DNA of 7,810 bases from positions 177 through 7,986 of the forward strand of contig DKKK01000182.1 in assembly GCA_002455215.1 (NCBI GenBank), given 5' to 3'. The notes under the pieces are model-generated. The model was given only the letters and a program-made list of their open reading frames with translations. It did not search any database and had not been told where the DNA came from. The position numbers and the translations under genes are program-made. This DNA comes from Anaerolineales bacterium UBA6668. GTDB taxonomy: Bacteria > Chloroflexota > Anaerolineae > Anaerolineales > UBA6668. Shown in pieces: positions 1-6,585 of the stretch. Within the stretch, counting starts at the first letter, position 1; each line of letters begins with the position of its first letter.

Positions 1-1125
1 ACTGCGGCGATAGACACGGTGATTTTTATACTCCCTGCCTTGCAAATTTTTCAAATCAGAGCGCATTTGCACGGCGGTTTCCGCCACTTGCGTCATTTCC
101 ACATGCAAAAAGCGTTGAAAAGCCAGCAAGGTGCGTCCCATCTCGTTATACAAAATAGCATTGCCGCCATGCCCTTGATGCTCGGGCAAAATGCCCATCC
201 CATTCACCGTTACCCGCTGGGTGCGGCGCATTTCCCACAGCAAATCCAACAAACTAAGCAGATTCAGCCTGCCGCCAGAGCGTTGCAGGGCGGCTGACAA
301 ATCGTGGAAGGCAAACAAAAACCCCACCACCTCCTCGCCATGCACAATAATCTTGATTAGGCGGTGGTCGGCAATGGTCATAATATTCTCTACCACGTAG
401 TCAATCTCACGCTGGGAAAGTGGGTAGTACTCCCAATTGCGAACAAAGGCATTGTTATAAGCTTGCCCAATGCGCTTTGCCCACTGCAATAATTCCTTTT
501 TGCTGGAAAATAGCTTCACCTGCAAGCCGCCGCGCTGTAAAGAACGTTCGGCAATGCGGGAAACCCGTTCTGGAATCTGAAATTTTTCCGCAGGCAGATA
601 GCAAGAAACAAAATCCACTTCCTTTTCAAAGCCCAATCCTTCCACCAGGCTTTGATAATAGGCATAATTGTAATTCAGCATGGTCATGGTATTGCGCTCG
701 GCATGACCTTCTATCAATATGCCGTAGCCATCCAGCGCACCCATGCCCTTCGGACCGACCAGCTCTTGCAAGCCACGCGCCCGCGCCCAGGCGAAAGCCC
801 GCTCAAAGAGCGCTTTGGCAATTGCCGGGTCATTTTCGCAATCGAAAAAGTAAAAATTCGCCTTGTGGGTTTGGTGATACGCATTAAACGGACGATTTTC
901 GATTACGGCGATGCGTCCCACATCCCGCCCGTCTTGCACGGCAAGGAAAAAATCCACCGCCGAATGCTCGTGAAAGGGATGTTTTTGGCGGTTCAAGTAA
1001 TTGTACGCATCCACATTCAGTAAAGGCACCCATTGCGGGCAGTTTCGATATAGGCGGAAGGGCAGTTCGACAAAGCGCCGAACTTGGTCTTTGCGGTTTG
1101 TGTCAATCAGTTCAATTTCGAGCAT
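1..1125 (-). CDS. YghO-like GNAT-fold acetyltransferase (3' end cut by window)
   Basis: The frame stays open for 375 codons from the ATG at 1125 down to base 1, with no stop inside the window. The N-terminus (MLEIELIDTNRKDQVRRF, then a WVPL motif near residue 33) and the overall plan match the YghO-like group of large GNAT proteins of about 370-390 residues. These have a degenerate N-terminal half and a C-terminal acetyltransferase domain. An acetyl-CoA loop is visible at about residues 311-322 (GILPEHQGHGGN). The last visible residues, HRVYRRS, resemble the usual end of the family, so probably only a few codons are missing. The substrate is unknown for this group; acyl-CoA binding is a family inference. 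The ATG is the only plausible start downstream of the promoter at 1170-1198; a G-run 6 bases upstream is a weak ribosome site. Large plus-strand open frames here are antisense shadows. Confidence 0.85.
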   Translation of the reverse strand, partial: MLEIELIDTNRKDQVRRFVELPFRLYRNCPQWVPLLNVDAYNYLNRQKHPFHEHSAVDFFLAVQDGRDVGRIAVIENRPFNAYHQTHKANFYFFDCENDPAIAKALFERAFAWARARGLQELVGPKGMGALDGYGILIEGHAERNTMTMLNYNYAYYQSLVEGLGFEKEVDFVSCYLPAEKFQIPERVSRIAERSLQRGGLQVKLFSSKKELLQWAKRIGQAYNNAFVRNWEYYPLSQREIDYVVENIMTIADHRLIKIIVHGEEVVGFLFAFHDLSAALQRSGGRLNLLSLLDLLWEMRRTQRVTVNGMGILPEHQGHGGNAILYNEMGRTLLAFQRFLHVEMTQVAETAVQMRSDLKNLQGREYKNHRVYRRS

Positions 1126-1169
1126 GGCTTGCCCCCGGCGTGGTGGTTTTTCAAGTGCGTGTGTAATTG

Positions 1170-1198
1170 ATTGTACGAACATTCGCTCATTGCGTCAA
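1170..1198 (-). promoter_or_regulatory. Sigma-70 promoter for the YghO-like gene
   Basis: Read on the minus strand there is a -35 TTGACG (1198-1193), a spacer of exactly 17 bases, and a -10 TACAAT (1175-1170). Each box matches the consensus at five of six positions. Transcription would start near 1163, giving a leader of about 38 bases before the ATG at 1125. This is the best promoter match I found in the window. Confidence 0.7.
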
Positions 1199-1233
1199 AC
1201 TTTGGCGGAAAATCCAGCCATAACTGAAAATTT

Positions 1234-1242
1234 TGCTACAAT
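1234..1242 (+). promoter_or_regulatory. Extended -10 for the cystathionine gamma-synthase gene
   Basis: TGC followed directly by TACAAT (1237-1242) is an extended -10 element. No convincing -35 lies 16-18 bases upstream. Transcription would begin near 1249, leaving about 30 bases of leader before the ATG at 1280. This is too short for a SAM riboswitch, and no Shine-Dalgarno sequence is visible. A small AAAATTTT palindrome (1227-1234) sits directly upstream. Confidence 0.5.
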
Positions 1243-1279
1243 ATCCTGCATAACCTTTCACCTTTCCCACCCTTCCACC

Positions 1280-2410
<1,131 letters not shown>

Positions 2411-2422
2411 TTGCAGTTTCTT

Positions 2423-2977
2423 TCAGGTTGATTCCACTTTCCAATGCGTTTGCACATAGCCAAATGGGAAATACTGGCATTGCAAGAGTTGTAACCATTG
2501 GGTGGGGGATTGCCCGTGTGGGGCAGGCGCAAACAGTGGGATGCCTTCTCCTAGCAAAACGGGTAGGGTGGTGATGATTAGTTCGTTTACCAAACCGGCA
2601 TGTATAAAACTCTGTACCGTTAAGCCACCGTCCACGTAAGCGTGCTGGTGTCCTGCTTGGGCTAGACGTTCTAGCAAGGCTTGTGGTGCTTCGCTACTGC
2701 AAGAAACCGTACCTGCTAGCGGGTTGGGGATTTCCACGCCCTGCCGTGACCACACCACCACTGGCAATTCGCCGTAGTGCCACCCGCCAAAACTCAATAC
2801 CTTCTCAAACGATTTTCTGCCCATAATCAGCACATCCACACTGGCGATGAACTTGCCATAACCGCAGTCTTCTCCGGCGGGTACGCGGGTATTGGCTTCA
2901 TCCAGCCAATCCAAATTGCCATCTTTGCGGGCAATATAGCCATCTAGGCTGACAGCAATAAAAACGGAAACTTTCAT
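2423..2977 (-). CDS. DHFR-like (RibD C-terminal family) reductase
   Basis: This 184-residue protein has the RibD-C/dihydrofolate-reductase-like fold found in many uncharacterised bacterial reductases. Visible family blocks are SLDGYIARKDGNLDWL (10-25), the NADPH-loop type block DVLIMGRKSFEKV (48-60), YVDGGLTVQSF (114-124) and TTLPVLLGEGIPLF (136-149). It lacks the classic DHFR spacing and the deaminase domain of full RibD, so it is neither canonical FolA nor RibD. NADPH-dependent reduction of a pterin or flavin-precursor-like substrate is the family expectation; the true substrate is unknown. It follows the methyltransferase stop by 3 bases and has a strong ribosome site inside that gene's 3' end, so the two are surely co-transcribed. 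The folE/dehydratase operon lies 1.3 kb away on the other strand, which makes a pterin link possible but unproven. Confidence 0.85.
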   Translation of the reverse strand: MKVSVFIAVSLDGYIARKDGNLDWLDEANTRVPAGEDCGYGKFIASVDVLIMGRKSFEKVLSFGGWHYGELPVVVWSRQGVEIPNPLAGTVSCSSEAPQALLERLAQAGHQHAYVDGGLTVQSFIHAGLVNELIITTLPVLLGEGIPLFAPAPHGQSPTQWLQLLQCQYFPFGYVQTHWKVEST

Positions 2978-2980
2978 GGT

Positions 2981-3757
2981 TTATTCTTCCTTGCGACTGA
3001 GCAACAGGTGTAAGGGCATTTTGACCGCTCGTACCTGCTCGGCTTCTCCCCACAGTGGGCGTATTTGTTCAACCAACTTTACCACTGGGTCATCGCCGTG
3101 TTTTTGGCTGTAAATTTTTACGGCTGACCAAGTTTGTAGGTAGGCGGCAAGTTGTGTTAGTGTCCAACTTTGCTCAATGCAAAAAGGCTGGGGTGGTTGA
3201 AGCGCTTGGAAAGGCAATTGCAAACCGGCATAGCCCGACATCAGTAGACGGTTGCCATCTGCCCAATACGGGTCAATACTGAGCGAAAATGTTTGCCGTA
3301 GGATGCAGTCAATCTCTGGGGAAACTTCAAAATCGGCATAGCCAAACACTGCCAGGATGCCTTTGGGTTGCAGGACGCGCTCGCACTCGCGGAAAAAAGC
3401 CGGTAAATTGAACCAGTGTACCGCTTGCGCCACCGTGATTAGCTCAAAGCAAGCGTTGGCAAACGGCGTGTGCTCGGCGGGGCTGACGGTGTAATGAATG
3501 CGCGGGTGGGCAAAGGTATGCTCGATTTGCTCTGCGCTGATGTCAGTCGCTTCGACATGCGCAAAGTGTTCTGCACAAGCCAATGCCGCTTGTCCATTGC
3601 CGGTCGCACAATCCCATGCCATATTCTGCTCGGCACACAGTGAACTCAGATAGGCAAATAAAGCTTTAGGATAATTGGGACGGTGGGCGGCATATAGCTG
3701 GGGAGCGATGGAAAAACTTTGGGCGTTGTTGATTTGTGTTTTGGGGTGCGTTTGCAT
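2981..3757 (-). CDS. Class I SAM-dependent methyltransferase
   Basis: A 258-residue Methyltransf_11-type protein. The N-terminal block F-x(6)-Y-x(3)-RP-x-YP (residues 15-30) is typical of the small-molecule group that includes yeast Tmt1/Crg1-like enzymes. Motif I is WDCATGNGQ (48-56), the ribose-binding acid is D72 in ATDIS, and the post-motif segment SPAEHTPF (92-99) is followed by AQAVHWF (110-116), where many relatives carry the same HWF. The substrate cannot be read from sequence. A TTG 36 bases upstream would extend the protein by 12 residues. I prefer the ATG at 3757 because the extension has no family resemblance and overlaps the proposed promoter. The gene heads an operon with the DHFR-like reductase. 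Confidence 0.85.
   Translation of the reverse strand: MQTHPKTQINNAQSFSIAPQLYAAHRPNYPKALFAYLSSLCAEQNMAWDCATGNGQAALACAEHFAHVEATDISAEQIEHTFAHPRIHYTVSPAEHTPFANACFELITVAQAVHWFNLPAFFRECERVLQPKGILAVFGYADFEVSPEIDCILRQTFSLSIDPYWADGNRLLMSGYAGLQLPFQALQPPQPFCIEQSWTLTQLAAYLQTWSAVKIYSQKHGDDPVVKLVEQIRPLWGEAEQVRAVKMPLHLLLSRKEE
2984..2992 (-). promoter_or_regulatory. Shine-Dalgarno for the DHFR-like gene
   Basis: AAGGAAGAA on the minus strand sits 6 bases before the ATG at 2977. It encodes the last residues (RKEE) of the upstream methyltransferase, so translation of the two genes is likely coupled. Confidence 0.7.
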
Positions 3758-3762
3758 TCCAC

Positions 3763-3793
3763 AGTATATCACGCATCGGGTAGGGGCTGGCAA
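3763..3793 (-). promoter_or_regulatory. Possible promoter of the methyltransferase operon (leaderless?)
   Basis: The minus strand has TTGCCA (3793-3788), a long 19-base spacer, then TATACT (3768-3763). A start 6-7 bases beyond the -10 would fall at or next to the ATG at 3757, implying a leaderless transcript. No proper Shine-Dalgarno precedes that ATG, only GTGGA touching it. The spacer is longer than ideal, so this is tentative. Confidence 0.4.
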
Positions 3794-3805
3794 AGTGGAC
3801 TGACT

Positions 3806-3840
3806 GAGACCTAACAGGTCTCAAAGACTTGTTAGGTCTT
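3806..3840. repeat. Double palindromic inverted repeat
   Basis: Two 15-mers face each other: AGACCTAACAGGTCT (3807-3821) and AGACTTGTTAGGTCT (3825-3839). The second, reverse-complemented, differs from the first at one base. Each is also a near palindrome: the first folds as GAGACC-TAACA-GGTCTC (3806-3822). Such palindromic units are often dispersed in many copies in a genome, but only this copy is in the window. Confidence 0.75.
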
Positions 3841-3844
3841 TTTT
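3807..3844 (+). terminator. Rho-independent terminator-like hairpin, rightward
   Basis: AGACCTAACA (3807-3816) pairs perfectly over 10 bp with TGTTAGGTCT (3830-3839), closing a 13-base loop. A run of six T's (3839-3844) follows, so it would stop rightward transcription. No rightward gene lies just upstream; it is oriented to block antisense transcription leaving the methyltransferase region, or it is simply part of the repeat. Confidence 0.5.
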
Positions 3845-3914
3845 AGAACGAAATTCAAAAACGAGTACAACATTAGAAAATAATGCTCCATTTCGATGCG
3901 AGAAATGACACTTA

Positions 3915-4034
3915 GTCTATATTCGACACGGGTCCACTATTGGCGCTTTTCCTTATGAGAGAAGCGCCGTTTTCATCTTTGCCAAATACTACGCCTGAGC
4001 CGTTACCACAATTCTGATAAGCACCGGAATCGGT
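3915..4034 (-). pseudogene. Possible decayed coding fragment (40 codons)
   Basis: The minus strand is open for 40 codons between a TGA (4037-4035) and a TAA (3914-3912). It translates to a Gly/Ser/Asn-rich, coding-like stretch containing NGSGVVFGKDENGAS. There is no start codon inside, no ribosome site, and the frame is closed just upstream. It could be the relic of a secreted or repeat-rich protein, or chance. A hairpin (3942-3968) lies within it, which also allows an RNA explanation. I do not recognise the family. Confidence 0.2.
3942..3973 (+). terminator. Second hairpin with short T-run, rightward
   Basis: GGCGCTT (3942-3948) pairs with AAGCGCC (3962-3968). A G-U, an A-U and a C-G pair extend the stem to 10 bp around a 7-base loop. 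Four T's follow at 3970-3973. The shape suits a rightward terminator, but the T-run is short and no rightward gene precedes it. It could end a small RNA starting after 3845, or be a structural relic. Confidence 0.35.
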
Positions 4035-4064
4035 TCAGATAAAAATTCAAACAGTAGGAATTTT

Positions 4065-4092
4065 TTGCTAAATTTACAGAACGCGATAGAAT
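4065..4092 (+). promoter_or_regulatory. Probable promoter of the folE operon
   Basis: TTGCTA (4065-4070; four of six) and TAGAAT (4087-4092; five of six) are separated by 16 bases. Transcription would begin near 4099, about 11 bases before the first leader hairpin, giving a leader of about 150 bases for folE. A weaker TATACA at 4235-4240 lacks a -35 and overlaps the ribosome-site region, so I consider it less likely. Confidence 0.45.
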
Positions 4093-4109
4093 AAGTACAC
4101 TGGTTTGTT

Positions 4110-4139
4110 GCCCTATTTTAGGGCACACGCCCCTTTTTT
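4110..4139 (+). terminator. Attenuator-like competing hairpins in the folE leader
   Basis: GCCCTA (4110-4115) pairs with TAGGGC (4119-4124) around a 3-base loop. The same GGGC (4121-4124) can instead pair with GCCC (4129-4132) around ACAC, followed by C and six T's (4134-4139). The two folds exclude each other, as in a transcription attenuator. The terminator stem is only 4 bp, though all G-C, so termination would be weak. No leader peptide or known ligand domain precedes it. Confidence 0.4.
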
Positions 4140-4239
4140 ATTTTATCATTGGCACGCCTGAAAATTGCGCTTTTTGCTTACTAAAAAATAATGCAATTCG
4201 ACACTCGACACACATGCCGAAGACAAACCTTGCCTATAC

Positions 4240-4244
4240 AGGAG
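4240..4244 (+). promoter_or_regulatory. Shine-Dalgarno of folE
   Basis: AGGAG lies 7 bases before the ATG at 4252. Another ATG at 4248 is out of frame and only 3 bases from the site, so this motif decides the start in favour of 4252. Confidence 0.75.
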
Positions 4245-4251
4245 TTTATGA

Positions 4252-4893
4252 ATGACCCCCACCCAGCCGACACCATCGGTTTACAACCTGAAAGCCGATT
4301 TACTCACTTCTGAATATGACCATCAGCGCGTAGAAAATGCGACTCGTGAACTACTCATTGGCATTGGGGAAGACCCTAATCGTCAAGGTTTGCTGGGCAC
4401 ACCCGACCGCGTGGCGCGAGCGTTTGCCCAATTGCTAGATGGTTACCGCACTGACCCACACAAATTAGTCAATGACGCACTTTTTGATGTGGATTATGAC
4501 GAGCTCGTATTGGTGCGAGATATCGAATTTAACAGTTTATGTGAGCATCACCTACTGCCGTTTGTCGGGCACGCCCACGTGGCATACATTCCTAATGGCA
4601 AAGTGATTGGGCTAAGTAAGATTCCCCGCATTGTAGATATGTTCGCCCACCGTTTACAATTGCAAGAGCGCATGACGCGTCAAATCGCCGAGTTTGTCCA
4701 AGAAGTCATCCAACCGCAAGGGGTTGCCGTCATTTTGGAAGGCGTGCATATGTGCAGTTCTTTGCGCGGGGTAAAAAAGCACGATGCCCAAATGGTGACC
4801 AGCGCTATGCTTGGGCGTTTTCTTAAAGATCCACGTTCTCGCAATGAAGTAATGAGCCACATCGAGCGACACACTCGCAATTCCCGCATTTGA
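4252..4893 (+). CDS. folE: GTP cyclohydrolase I
   Basis: A 213-residue type I (FolE) enzyme, which converts GTP to 7,8-dihydroneopterin triphosphate in the cytoplasm, the entry to folate and biopterin synthesis and to queuosine. The key residues are present: C97, H99 and H100 in the CEHHLLPF block, and H166 and C168 in [12 protein letters not shown]. By E. coli numbering these correspond to Cys110, His112, His113, His179 and Cys181; C97, H100 and C168 would hold the zinc. [13 protein letters not shown] (46-58) and [20 protein letters not shown] (120-139) are standard family blocks. The first 20 residues are a variable tail. The gene is followed 4 bp later by the carbinolamine dehydratase, and a hairpin leader precedes it. 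The family forms a toroidal decamer. Confidence 0.96.
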   Translation: MTPTQPTPSVYNLKADLLTSEYDHQRVENATRELLIGIGEDPNRQGLLGTPDRVARAFAQLLDGYRTDPHKLVNDALFDVDYDELVLVRDIEFNSLCEHHLLPFVGHAHVAYIPNGKVIGLSKIPRIVDMFAHRLQLQERMTRQIAEFVQEVIQPQGVAVILEGVHMCSSLRGVKKHDAQMVTSAMLGRFLKDPRSRNEVMSHIERHTRNSRI

Positions 4894-4897
4894 CACC

Positions 4898-5197
4898 ATG
4901 AAATACACCCTACTCAGCCCCAATGAAATCGCCCAGCAACTGGAAGCGCTACCCGAATGGCAGTTGCAAGAAAATACGCTTTGTCGCCAATGGACTGCGG
5001 AAAATTTTGCCCAAGCGTTACAATGGCTCAATGCGATAGCCTACGTCTCTGAACGGCTAGACCATCACCCAGACTTGCACTTGCATGGTTGGAAGTTTCT
5101 CTCGGTACGCATCTTTACCCATGTCGTGGGCGGCTTGACCACCGCTGATTTTGCGCTTGCCCACCAAATTGATACGTTGATGGCAATCAAGAACTAA
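4898..5197 (+). CDS. Pterin-4a-carbinolamine dehydratase
   Basis: A 99-residue protein of the PCD/DCoH/PhhB family, which dehydrates 4a-hydroxy-tetrahydrobiopterin made by aromatic amino acid hydroxylases. The complete family signature E-x3-HHP-x6-W-x9-H-x8-D is visible as E52, H56-H57-P58, W65, H75 and D84, within ERLDHHPD and THVVGGLTTADFALAH. The length is normal (95-115). The start lies 4 bases after the folE stop with no Shine-Dalgarno, so translation is probably coupled to folE. The partner hydroxylase (phhA) is not in the window. Some bacterial PCD homologues act without one, so the exact role is open. Its TAA stop overlaps the stop of the convergent glycosyltransferase gene. Confidence 0.93.
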   Translation: MKYTLLSPNEIAQQLEALPEWQLQENTLCRQWTAENFAQALQWLNAIAYVSERLDHHPDLHLHGWKFLSVRIFTHVVGGLTTADFALAHQIDTLMAIKN

Positions 5198-6585
5198 CGT
5201 CCCTGCCGTACCAACCAGCCTTCGCGCACCCATTCCGCCAAATCCACTCCGGCTTGTTGGGCGGTGAATCCGTTTGGAAAGCGGGTAAGTAAAGTTTCCA
5301 AAACCGGTATGCGTTGGTGAACCGCTTTGAAATCGTGGAAAACCCCGCCTGCCCAGCGGTAGCACCACGGAGCAAGGCTGAAAACGTCACTTGCCTGTGG
5401 GGTAGGGAACTGGTAGGCTAATGCCGGTTGTAATTCGCTGTGTAGGATGGTATTCGCGTACCCGCTTAGCTGTTTCTGAATGGAAAAATGCTCACGCAAA
5501 TAGGCTTGTGTCTGTGGGGAAGTGGGTTTGCGTGCCTGCAAAATCTCTGCCGCACACTGAGCGGCTTCATCCGCCTGCCCAAAATGCACCTTGGCGAGTA
5601 GCTCATCCGGGAGCAGGGAGCGGTGCGGTCCCACTCGCGCCACCACGCCCGGCGTTCCGCAAGCCAAACTTTCATACGCCACATTGCCAAACGCTTCGAC
5701 AAAATGTCCAAGTGTCAGTGTTAACCGTCCCAAGCGGTAATAGCTGGGCATCATTGATTGCGGAATCCAGCCATGAAAGACAAAGTGTTCGGTTAGCCCA
5801 CGCTCCGACAATTGCAGTTCAATTTCACGATAGTAATTTGCCACTTCCGGGCTGTGTTCGGCTTCAAACCAACGCGGTACGCACACTTTTAAATTGTGAA
5901 AACCATATTGATGCACTAGCAATGCGGCAGTGTCAATCGTTTGTTGTAACCCCTTGCTTGGCTCCGGGCGGTGCGGGTGAAGCACAAGCAAATCATGGCG
6001 TGGATTGACCGGTACTAAGCGGAGAATATTTGGGTGGGGAGCGCCAGGGCAAAAATTGGCAAAATCCAAGCCATTCGGGATGGTGTGGGTGCGCTCTGCC
6101 AAGCCGGGCAAAAACTGTCCAGCAGTTGCAAGAATCACCTGCCGGGAATATTCGGCAATGGCAATTAGCTGGTCAGCCTGAAAGAGAAACCCGCCCACGA
6201 TGGTTTCGGGATACACATTGTCACGCAAACTGACGGTTGTGGGAATCATACGGCTGGCGTGGGGAAAGAGCAATTCACCATCGTGCAGGTAGAAACGCTC
6301 TGCCCAGCGTAAATGTGTACCAATGGTCTCCAAAATATTGGCAAGTGCATAAGCTGGAATGGCATATGGCTGGGGGTAGGGCTGGTGAAAATCCAGCACT
6401 GGCTTCACTAACGCATTGGCATGAATGCGAAACTCGCCCTTGTGTTCTGGGTAGCGTGTACACAGAATCACCACTTCATGCCCGGCTTGGGCAAGGTGAA
6501 TCATCACATTTTTTAAGTGTTTGGTACTTCCCCCGCTCACCTTTTCTGGAAAGACCGGGTTGATGGAAAATGCTAGGATTTTCAT
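5194..6585 (-). CDS. GT4-family glycosyltransferase with extra C-terminal region
   Basis: A 463-residue GT-B retaining glycosyltransferase. The N-terminal acceptor domain starts MKILAFSINPVFPEKVSGGS, with the glycine loop GGST at 18-21. IPNGLDFANF (169-178) marks the linker. In the donor domain R206 and K211 (HRPEPSKGL) fit the diphosphate-binding pair, and the EX7E motif is E297 and E305 (EAFGNVAYE). It would transfer sugar from a nucleotide donor to a glycan or lipid; neither partner can be predicted. About 75-90 residues after roughly position 375 exceed the usual GT4 length. The tail (FTAQQAGVDLAEWVREGWLV) looks like a small helical or winged-helix domain. No membrane segment is apparent. 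The ATG overlaps the M28 stop (ATGA), so translation is coupled and the two genes form an operon. Confidence 0.88.
   Translation of the reverse strand: MKILAFSINPVFPEKVSGGSTKHLKNVMIHLAQAGHEVVILCTRYPEHKGEFRIHANALVKPVLDFHQPYPQPYAIPAYALANILETIGTHLRWAERFYLHDGELLFPHASRMIPTTVSLRDNVYPETIVGGFLFQADQLIAIAEYSRQVILATAGQFLPGLAERTHTIPNGLDFANFCPGAPHPNILRLVPVNPRHDLLVLHPHRPEPSKGLQQTIDTAALLVHQYGFHNLKVCVPRWFEAEHSPEVANYYREIELQLSERGLTEHFVFHGWIPQSMMPSYYRLGRLTLTLGHFVEAFGNVAYESLACGTPGVVARVGPHRSLLPDELLAKVHFGQADEAAQCAAEILQARKPTSPQTQAYLREHFSIQKQLSGYANTILHSELQPALAYQFPTPQASDVFSLAPWCYRWAGGVFHDFKAVHQRIPVLETLLTRFPNGFTAQQAGVDLAEWVREGWLVRQGR

Larger units (their letters stand above)
3921..4211. repeat. Short dispersed direct repeats
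   Basis: ATTCGACAC occurs at 3921-3929 and 4196-4204. In the second place TCGACAC is also tandemly duplicated (4198-4204, 4205-4211). AAAATAATGC occurs just before each copy, at 3877-3886 and 4185-4194, in the same order but with a 34-base gap in one case and a 1-base gap in the other. They could be remnants of a duplication flanking the interval, or protein-binding sites. Confidence 0.35.
3794..4251. other. Non-coding interval between divergent operons
   Basis: This is the only long stretch without a convincing gene. It is more AT-rich than the flanking genes. It contains a double inverted repeat (3806-3840), a small CATTTC/GAAATG hairpin (3889-3907), a 10-bp hairpin followed by T's (3942-3973), a minus-strand open stretch that may be a gene remnant (3915-4034), and a promoter plus hairpin leader for folE (4065-4251). 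I see no tRNA, no recognisable riboswitch class and no transposase fragment. Confidence 0.7.

Noticed and set aside
420..1023. Plus-strand open frames of 120-155 codons
   Set aside because: They are antisense to the well-supported YghO-like gene, start without ribosome sites, and have no family resemblance.
1001..1279. Extension of the cystathionine gamma-synthase frame upstream to 1001
   Set aside because: The extension runs through the divergent promoter region and the neighbouring gene; family similarity begins only at the ATG at 1280.
1126..1279. SAM or other methionine-related riboswitch before the sulfur gene
   Set aside because: The transcript leader is only about 30 bases, too short, and no riboswitch pattern is visible.
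3758..3793. TTG start giving a 270-residue methyltransferase
   Set aside because: The extra 12 residues look unlike the family and the DNA overlaps a plausible promoter; the ATG at 3757 fits better.
3930..4045. tRNA-like arms (a GGTTCAGAT sequence)
   Set aside because: No partner T-stem, anticodon arm or acceptor stem can be built on either strand.
4093..4251. Tetrahydrofolate or preQ1 riboswitch before folE
   Set aside because: The conserved cores of these classes are not recognisable; only small hairpins are present.
5421..6008. 195-codon plus-strand open frame
   Set aside because: It is fully antisense to the glycosyltransferase gene, with its motifs intact on the minus strand, and has no independent support.
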